64,000 nt of DNA. It comes from CBDEGU01 sp965238045. GTDB lineage: Bacteria > Acidobacteriota > Terriglobia > Bryobacterales > UBA6623. Below, one piece after another: positions 7,343-15,677 of this stretch. The stretch covers positions 558,001-622,000 of the forward strand of contig CBDEGU010000010.1 of the NCBI GenBank assembly GCA_965238045.1, in the 5' to 3' direction. A program made the translations under genes and the position numbers. Positions within the stretch are counted from its first letter, which is position 1, and each line of letters opens with the position of its first letter. The notes beneath the pieces are model-generated. The model was not told the origin of the DNA. It saw nothing but the letters and a program-made list of their open reading frames with translations, and did not search any database.

Positions 7343-7679
7343 CGCTGTCTCCCGAAAGGTGCGCAGATTACGCTAGACAATATGGACCTGACCTGCACTC
7401 GCCGGGACCGCCACCGACACGCCGGGCAAGCCAGACTGTGGGCCGCCGCCTCGGAGTCTTTTTCATTCTATCCCGAATTTCTCAGCGTGCGCTTCCCTCC
7501 TCAGATGGCGAGAAATACCGGCTAGGTTGACAATCGCGAGGGCATTGCGGAGGCGCCGGGGGTGAGCGGGCAGAAATCTGCTCAGTAATCTACTCCGGGG
7601 TTTCACCGGGCACCCTAGATCGTGGGAGGCGGCGGGCGTTGACGACCGGGCGGTCCTGGATCGTCTATAACCCTTGTAT

Positions 7680-7874
7680 CCAGAATTCCCAATTTGGACC
7701 TCCGACTCCAAGATGGTACTCCCCTCTTCTCCTGAATGCAACGACTTTGCCCCGTAAGGCAGGTCACGACGGCATCGAAGGGTTCCCATGGCCTGTTCTT
7801 GTCGTCGGGTGAGCCCGTCTCGCTGCTGCTCAGCCGATTGGTCGCACACCCCTCCGACCGTCCTTTCTCAACGC
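7680..7874. repeat. 195-bp dispersed repeat (inverted partner at 34490)
   Basis: Reads from CCAGAATTCCCAATTTGGA to CCTTTCTCAACGC. The reverse complement of 34490-34685 matches throughout with scattered differences. It contains no convincing gene. Confidence 0.85.
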
Positions 7875-7902
7875 CCAACTTTCCTGGCCAAAAGGGACAG
7901 CC

Positions 7903-8004
7903 CTAACCACCCGGCACAGGCAGCGCCCAGATCCGCGGCAGCATGTCGCCGAACAGCCTCCGGCTCGGATGCCCCTCGGCCAGCAGTAGCCAATAATACC
8001 GGGC
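7903..8004 (-). pseudogene. C-terminal relic of an unidentified protein
   Basis: The minus strand encodes RYYWLLLAEGHPSRRLFGD then PRIWALPVPGG and a stop, with coding-like composition but no start. I do not recognise the family. Confidence 0.25.
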
Positions 8005-8028
8005 ATGCTTGAGCACACAGCCTGCATC

Positions 8029-8067
8029 GTGCAGAACTGGTACGACGAGTTCCGTGACCGTCAGTAG
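8029..8067 (+). pseudogene. Relic of a kinase-PD40 C-terminal tail
   Basis: Encodes VQNWYDEFRDRQ and a stop, matching the true tail NWYEEFRGREKD at 46252-46290. The following CTAAGT...ACTTAG and CGCCTTCGCACCAACAAT also match the sequence after that gene. Confidence 0.5.
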
Positions 8068-8351
8068 AACTAAGTCCCATGAAAATAACTACTTAGCGCT
8101 CGTTCGCGGATACCTGTCGAGAAATCGCCTTCGCACCAACAATCCGCTGCCGGAGGCCCTCACCCGGCCGTCGCAGGGATCGAAACCAGCTCAGATCAAG
8201 GGCCTGGCGGTGCTACGATCGGAAAGATCAACGGAAGCATTGTTGGACGAAGCCGCTGGCGCGGCAGAGGTGAAGGGGAGGCCGGCGAGTGGGGAAGGAT
8301 TGAAACTTTGTTGAGGTAGAGGAATAATGAGCGACCGAGAGGAGGTCGTTC

Positions 8352-9227
8352 ATGACCAAGCTACGTCAGAAGATGATCCAAGACCTGCGGCTGCGCAGCT
8401 ATTCGCCGCAGACGATTCGGAGTTATACCAAGGCCGTCGAGGATCTCGCCCGCTACTTCGGCAAGTCGCCGGAGCAACTGGGCCCGAAGCAGATTCGCGA
8501 GTATCAGCTTGACTTGATCGAGCGGCGTAAGCTGGCCGGTGCGACGTTCGGGGTGCGCACGGCGGGGCTGAAGTTCTTCTACAGCCAGACACTCGAGCGA
8601 CCCTGGGTTGTCGAACGCATCGCACGGCCCAAGGTCCGGCGTCGCCTACCGGTCGTGCTGAGCCGTGAAGAAGTGACGGCGCTGTTGGACGCCGCGGTGA
8701 ACCTGAAGCATCGCGCGATCCTCGCGACGCTCTACGGAGCCGGGTTGCGTCTCGACGAAGTGTTGCAACTCGAAGCGGGGGACATTGACTCGCAGCGGAT
8801 GGTGATCCTGGTGCGCCGCGGCAAAGGAGAGAAGCCACGCCAGGTGATGTTGTCTCCCAAGCTACTGGAGTTGCTGCGTCTGTACTGGCGCTGGGCGAAG
8901 CCGAACGAGTTGCTGTTTCCCGGCCGTATCCACGGCGCCCAGCTGCGGCCCTCGGGGGTACGGCAGATCTGCCAAAAGCTTGGTCGCCAGGCAGGCATCC
9001 GCAAACCGGTGAGCCCGCACGTGCTGCGGCATTCCTTTGCCACGCACTTGCTGGAAGCGGGGACGGATCTGCGCACCATCCAGGTCTTGCTGGGGCACGT
9101 CAGTCTCAAGACGACGGCGCGCTATCTGCATGTCTCGGAATTGCGCCTGCGCACGACGCAGAGCCCACTCGAAGCACTCGAGATTCGCGAAGCGCTCACC
9201 GACGACGGGGACCGGCGCCGGCGATGA
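8352..9227 (+). CDS. Tyrosine recombinase of IS91-type element (copy 2)
   Basis: A 291-residue recombinase, apparently identical in protein to copy 1. The catalytic R, HxxR, H and Y residues are all present. It overlaps the transposase start by four bases. Confidence 0.93.
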   Translation: MTKLRQKMIQDLRLRSYSPQTIRSYTKAVEDLARYFGKSPEQLGPKQIREYQLDLIERRKLAGATFGVRTAGLKFFYSQTLERPWVVERIARPKVRRRLPVVLSREEVTALLDAAVNLKHRAILATLYGAGLRLDEVLQLEAGDIDSQRMVILVRRGKGEKPRQVMLSPKLLELLRLYWRWAKPNELLFPGRIHGAQLRPSGVRQICQKLGRQAGIRKPVSPHVLRHSFATHLLEAGTDLRTIQVLLGHVSLKTTARYLHVSELRLRTTQSPLEALEIREALTDDGDRRRR

Positions 9228-10429
9228 GCCGGCATCGGCTGGAAGTGGCCGATGTCATTCGCCAACACGAAGGGGAGTTGCTCGAGCGCTGGGGACACCG
9301 CCTCTCCGCTCGTCAACGCAAGGCCCTTCGCGACATCGGTTCGTGTCGCAGCGCCGCCCAGGGCGCTCACATCGAACAGTGCGATTCTTGCTCGCAGGAA
9401 CGGATCGCGTACAACTCGTGCTCGAACCGGCACTGTCCGAAGTGCCAGTCGGCGGCGCGTGACCGCTGGCTGGGGGCACGGGCGCAGGAACTACTTCCGG
9501 TGCACTACTGCCATGTTGTGTTCACCGTGCCAGGGGCCCTGGCAATGTTGGCCCTCCAGAATCAGCGACTCTTCTACCGTCTGCTGTTCGAGGCGGCCTC
9601 TCAAAGCTTGCAACAACTCGCTCGCGACCCCAAGCGTTTGGGCGCCCAGATCGGCTTCTTCGCCGTATTGCATACCTGGAACCAGATACTGCTGCCTCAT
9701 CCGCACCTGCACTGCGTCGTACCGGCGGGAGGAATGGCGCTCGACGGCAGCCGATGGATCCGCTGCCGCAAGAAGTTTTTCCTGCCCGTACGGCCTCTGA
9801 GCCGCTTGTTTCGCGGCAAGCTCTTAGACGGTTTGCGGCGGGCGTTCGAACACGGCGAGCTGGAACTCGACCGGCAGCTGGCCCCGCTGACGAAGCCCGA
9901 ACGTTTTCACTCTTGGCTGCGAGAACTGAGAACAACCGAGTGGGTGGTCTACCTCAAGCCGCCCATGGCCGGACCCGAACAAGTGCTCAAGTATCTGGCT
10001 CGTTATACCCATCGCGTCGCCATCTCCAACGGTCGCTTGCGGTCTCTCCACGACGGCCGCCTGCGCTTGCGTTTTCGCAACGCGAAGAACAACCACCGTA
10101 TCGAGACGATGACGCTCGACGCGGTCGAGTTCCTGCGGCGCTTTCTGCTGCACGTGCTGCCGAGGGGTTTTGTCAAGATCCGCTACTACGGTTTCTTGGC
10201 TCATCGCAGACGCGCGGCGGGCTTGGCCCGCTGCCGGGAACTCCTCCAGGCGTCCGCGACGAGGGAAGTTTCCCCTGCCTTGTTGAGCAAGGAGCAACGG
10301 CGAGCCGTGGAGCGCCGCTGCCCGCTGTGCGGCGAGGGAAGGCTGCGCGTGGTCGCATGGCTTTCGGCGCTGGAACTGGCGCTACGCGCCGGGGACATGG
10401 CCCTGCCCGAGGCTATCGACTCCTCATGA
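9224..10429 (+). CDS. IS91-family HUH (Y2) transposase (copy 2)
   Basis: 401 residues, full length, with the zinc cysteines, HLH and paired tyrosines intact. It belongs to the subtype with RELRTTEW, YLKPP and AAGLARC, shared with copy 3. Confidence 0.94.
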   Translation: MSRHRLEVADVIRQHEGELLERWGHRLSARQRKALRDIGSCRSAAQGAHIEQCDSCSQERIAYNSCSNRHCPKCQSAARDRWLGARAQELLPVHYCHVVFTVPGALAMLALQNQRLFYRLLFEAASQSLQQLARDPKRLGAQIGFFAVLHTWNQILLPHPHLHCVVPAGGMALDGSRWIRCRKKFFLPVRPLSRLFRGKLLDGLRRAFEHGELELDRQLAPLTKPERFHSWLRELRTTEWVVYLKPPMAGPEQVLKYLARYTHRVAISNGRLRSLHDGRLRLRFRNAKNNHRIETMTLDAVEFLRRFLLHVLPRGFVKIRYYGFLAHRRRAAGLARCRELLQASATREVSPALLSKEQRRAVERRCPLCGEGRLRVVAWLSALELALRAGDMALPEAIDSS

Positions 10430-10954
10430 CCCCTCACCGTCTCTTCGCCAACGCAACGCTGCGACGCGCCGTCGCCAGGGGGTGCTTCGCACTCCTGCGC
10501 CTGGGTCTTTCCGCGGAGCTGATTCGCCCGCCTGCGAGGACTTCGCGGCTTCCATACATCAAAGCAATCCGGGCGATCCAAGCCACGTTCTACTCCCGAA
10601 AGGTCCTACTCCTCCTGCCCAACGACCAAGCCAATCCCTACAATCCACATAGCCGATCCTGAGCCCGGCATCCTCCAACAACCCCTATCGACAATGCGGC
10701 GGCCCACGCTGCCACTGCCTCTCTCCACCGCCCTTCGCCCGCCGCACGGTCGATACGGTCCTAAGGTGTTCTCGCCAGCGATGTGTCGCTGCCGCCCATC
10801 GCTTCCGAGAACCGGGACTTCTCGGAACCGAGATCGCTTGGCGGCAGTTAGGGTCCGAACACAACTCCCCCTCTTCGGAAGAAGAGTGCCGGACTCCTGG
10901 TAGCGGCTTACTTGCTGCAGCAACGGCGGGACCCCAGCATTAAGCTAGCCGGGG

Positions 10955-11335
10955 CTATCCGAGCTCCGCCTCCGCTTCGATCTCCACGCGCCAACGTGGA
11001 TCCAGCAGTTCCTTCACCACAACCATGGTCGCCGCCGGATTGATGTCCCGGAAGACCTCGCCGTGGGCACGAGCTACCGATTGCCAGTCATCGGCCCGGG
11101 TCAGATACATGCGCGTCCGAACTACATCGCGCACGCTTCCACCCAGCGCTTCGATTCCCTCGACGATGACCTCAAGGCACCGCCGAGCCTGGACGTAAGC
11201 GTCACCCTCGATTGTGTCGCCGTAGGATCCAATAGGTGCCGTTCCCGATACGAGTATCCGGTCACCGCTGCGAATCGCACGGGAAAAGCCGATCTGAGCT
11301 TCGTAGGGGGATACCGAACGATAGTGCTTCTTCAT
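10955..11335 (-). CDS. RidA/YjgF-family enamine/imine deaminase
   Basis: A 126-residue protein covering the whole RidA fold. Landmarks are SGTAPIGSYGD, QARRCLEVIVEGIEALGG, DVVRTRMYLT (the arginine that contacts substrate carboxylate in the family) and NPAATMVVVKELLDP with EIEAEA at the end. RidA proteins hydrolyse reactive enamines from PLP enzymes and act as trimers in the cytoplasm. The substrate of this subgroup is uncertain. It stands alone, converging with no obvious partner. Confidence 0.9.
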   Translation of the reverse strand: MKKHYRSVSPYEAQIGFSRAIRSGDRILVSGTAPIGSYGDTIEGDAYVQARRCLEVIVEGIEALGGSVRDVVRTRMYLTRADDWQSVARAHGEVFRDINPAATMVVVKELLDPRWRVEIEAEAELG

Positions 11336-11482
11336 TCTTAAAACACTATCAGTCTCACAGCCCTCGTCGACGTGTCCGCGCCAGCGAGTGTGTTCGGAAT
11401 CCTCACCGTTGAGCGTTCGTAACGACCAAGGGGATTGTCAGGCCCAACCGAGATGCTACCAGGGACAGGTCGTGGGCTGAAC

Positions 11483-12562
11483 CTAGACTTCTACGCCCAC
11501 TGAGACCGAATATACGGACGGCAGGTGCTGCGCTAAAGTGTGCCAGTGCTCGCCGCCGTCACGCGAGTAAAAGAGCTGTCCAGTTGACGTACCGAAGTAG
11601 ACCCCGACAGGTTTGTAAGCATCAGCGTCCATGGCCTCGCGTAGGATGGTGAGATGTGCATTTTCCTGTGGCAGGCCCTTGCGCTTGAGTTCCCAGGTCT
11701 CGCCGCCGTTGCGCGTCCGTGCGACGGCTAAGGCGCCGTCAAGATTGCAGCGGTACTCGGGGCTTTCAATGGGAACAGTGAACATCGTCTCTGGCTCAGC
11801 GGCCGGCACCGCTGCCGCATAGCCGAAGCGGGTCGGCAGGCCTTTGGAGATATCCTTCCAGCGCTTGCCGTCGAAGGTGGCGCGGTAGACACCGCAGTGG
11901 TTCTGCTGAAACAGCAGGTTTGGATTGCGCGGATGGCATCGCAGCTTGTGTACGCACTGGCCGACTTCTGGGTACTTCGTTGGCTTGAAGTCCACCAGGA
12001 CTCCCTGGTTGTAAGGTTCCCAACTCTGGCCGCCGTCGAACGAGCGGAACGTCCCGGCCGCCGAGATCGCTACGGCCAGCCGGCCCTCACCCATTGATTC
12101 GATGGAGTGCAGGCACATCCCGCCCGCCTCCGGTTCCCACTGCTTGCGAGTTGGATGCCGGTTGAGCGACGTGACCTCGCGCCATTCGCGGCCGTAGTTT
12201 TCACTGCGAAACAGCGCCCCCGGATCACAGCCGGCGTAGACGACCTTCGGCTCGTCGGCGTGGCCCGGCTGGACGATCCAGACACGCTTGAGCGACTCAC
12301 CCTTGACGCTTTTGAACTCCAAGCCTTCCTCGGACAACCGCCACTTCTTGCCGCCGTTCGTGCTGACATGAATGTGCGGCCCGAACCAGGCACTGTTTAC
12401 CGCCGCGTAGACGCGCTTCGGGTCGCGAGGATCCTGCGCGACGCAGTTGATCTCCCAGCCACGGAAATAGGGGCCTTCGAGTTCCCACTTGCGGCGATCA
12501 TTCGACCGAAAAACAAACGCGCCTTTGCGTGTGCCGACCCAAAGCGTGACGGGTACTGCCAT
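11483..12562 (-). CDS. BNR/sialidase-like beta-propeller protein
   Basis: A 359-residue protein starting MAVPVTLWVGTRKGAF. Repeated Asp-box-like motifs are visible (STNGGKKWRL, SENYGREWREV, SFDGGQSWEP, TRNGGETWEL, SRDGGEHWHTL), as in Ycf48-like and exo-sialidase propellers. There is no signal peptide, so it may be cytoplasmic. Sialidase catalytic residues cannot be confirmed, and an enzymatic role is not claimed. A longer frame to 12706 exists, but the start used sits six bases after a perfect TATAAT. Confidence 0.8.
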   Translation of the reverse strand: MAVPVTLWVGTRKGAFVFRSNDRRKWELEGPYFRGWEINCVAQDPRDPKRVYAAVNSAWFGPHIHVSTNGGKKWRLSEEGLEFKSVKGESLKRVWIVQPGHADEPKVVYAGCDPGALFRSENYGREWREVTSLNRHPTRKQWEPEAGGMCLHSIESMGEGRLAVAISAAGTFRSFDGGQSWEPYNQGVLVDFKPTKYPEVGQCVHKLRCHPRNPNLLFQQNHCGVYRATFDGKRWKDISKGLPTRFGYAAAVPAAEPETMFTVPIESPEYRCNLDGALAVARTRNGGETWELKRKGLPQENAHLTILREAMDADAYKPVGVYFGTSTGQLFYSRDGGEHWHTLAQHLPSVYSVSVGVEV

Positions 12563-12568
12563 GGGGCT

Positions 12569-12574
12569 ATTATA
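12569..12574 (-). promoter_or_regulatory. -10 box implying a leaderless transcript
   Basis: TATAAT on the minus strand lies six bases before the ATG at 12562, so transcription should begin at or next to the start codon. No Shine-Dalgarno site is possible in that space. The -35 region is weak. Confidence 0.5.
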
Positions 12575-12719
12575 GTCTGCAGACCACCCAGTTGATTCGC
12601 CTCGAAGCGTGGCCAAAACGACAGCCGGTGGCTGCGCTCCACTGTGCTTATCGGCGGTGCCGGCCGACCCAAGAAGACGACTGGTTGAAGAAATCCGCCG
12701 CCGCACGGTGAGGTGGTGC

Positions 12720-12890
12720 TGGATAGCTGTCGGAAAATCGCCTTACCACCAACAATCAGCCGCTGGAAGTCCGTGTGAAGGTCGTGGGCGGGGCGAAACC
12801 GCTCCGGCTCAGGGGCTTGGCCGGAAGCCCGTCGGATAGATTGTGCAAAGCGTTGTTGGACGAAGCCGCTGCGCGGCGGAAGGCCAGCAT
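12720..12890 (+). repeat. Dispersed repeat with complementary ends
   Basis: The order GATAGCTGTCGGAAAATCGCC, CCAACAATC, then about 100 bp and GCGTTGTTGGACGAAGCC matches the left flank and left end of the IS91-type copy at 8240. No element follows here. CCAACAA and TTGTTGG can pair. This may be a solo end or a remnant of an element. Confidence 0.45.
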
Positions 12891-13026
12891 GGTAGGGTTT
12901 GGCAGGACAATTTGCAATGCCGCAGTCCTTGCCAGTTCAGCCCGGAAGTACACGCTCAGAGTCCGAGCCAACGGCCGCAACGAACGCTTATACAATCCCC
13001 CTACAGCAATTGCCCTGCCAAATCAG

Positions 13027-13481
13027 CAGGGCGGCTCAGCTACTGTCTTGGCGAAGAGCGCCTCATACGGGGAATGCACTCGGCGGTCCAGGCGTTTCCG
13101 GTAAACGGCGCGGCGCAAGCGGCGGGGCTGGCGGCGCTGGAGGATCTGGACTACACGCGCGGCCGGGTTGACGTATTGAAGTCCGAACGAGAGAGAATGG
13201 CCGAACAACTGCGGACGCTGGGCTTGCGACGGCTGGAGTCGGCCGCCAATTTTCTGTTTGTCGAGACGCTGGCCACCGGATGAACTTCTGGCGAAATCAG
13301 CGAGAGGCTGCGGGAACGTGCCGTAGCGATTTGGGATGGCAGCGAGGCGCCGGGAGGGGATGCGTATCATTTTCGGGTAACCGTGGGCGATCGGCGGCAG
13401 AATGACCGTCTAATGGCAGGGTTGCGCGAAGTGCTTGAATCGCGAGACGGGCGGGCGACGGGGGCGCCGGCCAGGGGATGA
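13027..13481 (+). pseudogene. C-terminal half of a class I/II aminotransferase (HisC-like), with in-frame stop
   Basis: The frame reads CLGEERLI, FPVNGAAQAAGLAALED, SAANFLFVET, then a TGA at 13281, and continues in frame with SGEISERLRERAVAIWDG, HFRVTVG and LREVLESRD to a stop at 13479-13481. This order is that of histidinol-phosphate-type PLP aminotransferases after the catalytic lysine. The N-terminal half with the lysine is missing. The gene is dead by truncation and by the nonsense codon. Confidence 0.7.
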
Positions 13482-13661
13482 GCGATCTTACGGGCAGGAC
13501 TCGCCCGACGTCGCGGATTCGTCCGTGAGCGGCGGGGCTGGGGTAAACTGTATGCTTTGACGATTCGTCCCGCGGAGCAAGGCGCGGGTAGGCGGTTGTT
13601 TCGAACGACCGATGGCGTGATACCGATCAGGCGACGGAACGGCAGAAGGAAAACCTATCTC

Positions 13662-13760
13662 ATGGATAAAATCAAGTTCGCTTCGTTACGGCGTATCTGT
13701 CAGTTGCCGGCGTATGTGGCGCATGAAAAGGGTTTCTTGCGGGTGGCCGAGGCCACATCT
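13662..13760 (+). pseudogene. Possible N-terminal fragment of an ABC substrate-binding protein
   Basis: MDKIKFASLRRICQLPAYVA followed by HEKGFLR resembles the start of NMT1/THI5-like solute-binding proteins (PAYVAxEKGFF). It then runs into unrelated residues. The call is tentative. Confidence 0.3.
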
Positions 13761-13837
13761 CCGGGTAGCCGACTATACGTCCACTTGATTGAGACTAACC
13801 GCCGGGGCCGGCGTGGTGTAGTAGACTACTTCTCGTC

Positions 13838-14977
13838 ATGAGACTCATTCGCGTTGGAATCGTACTGTCTGTCGCCGTATCGCTTCTCGGCTGTGGGCTT
13901 CATGCGGAGAAGAAACGCGACCACCGGGTACAACAGTACCACTTCGGTGCGATCTCGATCCCGCCAGCGTCCGCGGATGAACCGGCGGCAGAGAATCTGT
14001 CTCTCGATCGGGCGATCGCCTACGTGGAGAATGGGGCCAAGGCGTGGGTAAACGACCGTGGCTGCGTCTCGTGTCACACCACAGGTTGGTACGGTATCCT
14101 TCGTCCGCAACTCGCCGGGAGCCTTGGTCCGCCCGACCCTACCTTCCGCGCATTTCTCGAAGAGCGTCTTAGAGAAAGGCTCACTAGGGACCCTGAAGAG
14201 CTACAACGCGAAGCGAACACCGCCGAGATCGTGCACCTGGCCGCGTCTCTCGCGTCTTGGGACGCGTATGTGGACCAGCGGCTTTCTCCCCAAACCGAGC
14301 AAGCCCTTCAACTGATGTTCAGCCTCCAGCGCGACGACGGTGCCTGGCACTCGGTGGACACTTGGCCGCCGTTCGAGTCGGACGTCTTTCAGCTCGCGAC
14401 CGTCGCGGCGATGGGCGTGGGCATGGTATCGGGATGGCTGGAGCAGGCCACGTCTGGCGAGCTGCGGAAACACATTTCCGGTCTGCGAGAGTACCTTGGA
14501 CGGGTGGCTCCGCCGCATGACTACGCCCGCGTGGCGTTGCTTTGGGCGGATCAATATTTCCCGGGCGTGATCGGCGCCAAGAACAAGCAGGACGTTATTA
14601 GGATGATCCTGGACCATCAGCGCCCGGACGGAGGATGGTCGATTCGCTCTTTCTCTGAGCCTGAGAAGTGGGGGCGGGGCAATCGCGCGGAACGCTTGCG
14701 AGCCGAGACGGACTTCGGCGATCCCCCAAGTGATGGTCACCAGACTGGCTTGTCGGTTGTGGTTCTGTCGTCCGCGGGGGTACCGCCAACTCACCCGGCT
14801 GTGAAGCGAGGTGTTGCGTGGCTCAAGGCGAACCAGAGACAATCGGGCCGCTGGTGGACGAAGTCACTCAATACGGACAAGTGGCACTTCATCACCTATA
14901 CGGGGACACTCTACCCAGTGATGGCACTGGCGGTGACTGGTTCTGTGCCGAGTCTGAGGGATCGAAGTTTTGACTAA
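13838..14977 (+). CDS. Haem-motif lipoprotein with a terpene-cyclase-like toroid fold
   Basis: A 379-residue protein. The N-terminus is a lipoprotein signal (LSVAVSLLGC, lipid cysteine at about 19), so it is probably membrane-anchored outside the cytoplasm. A single CVSCH near residue 75 could bind c-type haem. The rest has repeated alpha-helical segments with QRDDGAWHSVDTWPPF, HQRPDGGWSIRSF and LKANQRQSGRWW. These QxxDGxW-type repeats are the QW-like signature of alpha/alpha-toroid proteins such as squalene cyclases. The cyclase DxDD motif is not seen, so it is probably a non-cyclase relative. Confidence 0.75.
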   Translation: MRLIRVGIVLSVAVSLLGCGLHAEKKRDHRVQQYHFGAISIPPASADEPAAENLSLDRAIAYVENGAKAWVNDRGCVSCHTTGWYGILRPQLAGSLGPPDPTFRAFLEERLRERLTRDPEELQREANTAEIVHLAASLASWDAYVDQRLSPQTEQALQLMFSLQRDDGAWHSVDTWPPFESDVFQLATVAAMGVGMVSGWLEQATSGELRKHISGLREYLGRVAPPHDYARVALLWADQYFPGVIGAKNKQDVIRMILDHQRPDGGWSIRSFSEPEKWGRGNRAERLRAETDFGDPPSDGHQTGLSVVVLSSAGVPPTHPAVKRGVAWLKANQRQSGRWWTKSLNTDKWHFITYTGTLYPVMALAVTGSVPSLRDRSFD

Positions 14978-15430
14978 TTGATGAAGTTCATTGAAACCCT
15001 CGTAATATCATGCCACCAAACTGGCCGATTCCCAGGCCCACTCCGCGAAGCAACATGCTATGAGTGTTGTCAAACGGCCAGTTCAGAAGCTGGTAATCGA
15101 CCTGCACGCCGAAGTTACCAGCCAAAGCAAACCGTGAGACAGCGTCGGCACACCACCCGCCCCTGCGCCTTTACCAATCTCAAGGCGTTCGTTAGTCTCC
15201 GAGACGTTCGAGGGGATTCCGACCTTGAAGCTGAAATCGGGCTAAGTGTCTTTGTTGCAGTATGCTACGGGTGCTTCGTTCATCAACTGTTGCTAGGAGG
15301 AGGGTGCTTCCGTCATCGAGTGTTGTTGTCTCGCCCGCATCTCCTTCTAACGAAAGCACATACACCCAACTTTGGCGATGGCGGGAGTCGCCAACACGGA
15401 AATCAGCTGTACGCCCTTGTAATGTAAGCA
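14978..15430. other. No recognisable gene; half of an inverted repeat
   Basis: No domain is seen in any frame. It holds the left copy of a 31-bp inverted repeat (15271-15301) whose partner is at 17915-17945. Confidence 0.4.
15271..15301. repeat. 31-bp inverted repeat, left copy
   Basis: Starts GTGCTTCGTTCATCAACTG. Its exact reverse complement is at 17915-17945, on the other side of the IS1595 copy. Confidence 0.85.
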
Positions 15431-15480
15431 GATGGGTATTTACTTGACTCAGGTGACCCCAAGATGTAGGATCTTGGGCG

Positions 15481-15677
15481 ATGGAAGATTATCCCCGGAA
15501 TTTGGCCGAGTTCGAGGCGCGTTTCGCTAGCGAGCAGGCCTGTCGGGAGTATCTGTGTCAACTCCGCTGGCCGGAGGGTTTTCGTTGTCCGCGATGCGGG
15601 CATGACAAAACCTGGGCGGTGCGCACGGTGCTGCTGCAGTGTGCAAGCTGCGGGCATCAAGCTTCGGCGACAGCAGG
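15481..15677 (+). pseudogene. IS1595 transposase, N-terminal piece (copy A)
   Basis: Encodes MEDYPRNLAEF through the zinc-ribbon cysteines (CPRCG, CASCG) to ASATAG, where the IS256-type element begins. The catalytic part resumes at 17110. Confidence 0.88.

Larger units (their letters stand above)
8240..10770 (+). mobile_element. IS91-type element with tyrosine recombinase, copy 2
   Basis: Same 2531-bp unit as at 1488, but the left flank differs: it is the region downstream of a lost kinase gene (tail relic at 8029). The right flank (CTCGCCAGCG) is not a kinase promoter, unlike the other three copies. Confidence 0.88.

Noticed and set aside
8100..8260. Possible integron attC site or group II intron end
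   Set aside because: GTTGGAC fits the attC core, but the outer arm lacks the matching RYYYAAC and no cassette array or integrase of that type is present. No intron domain V or reverse transcriptase is seen.
9754..10662. 302-residue open frame inside the IS91-type element
   Set aside because: It lies out of frame over the transposase and its tail, is broken in two other copies, and has arginine-rich shadow-frame composition.
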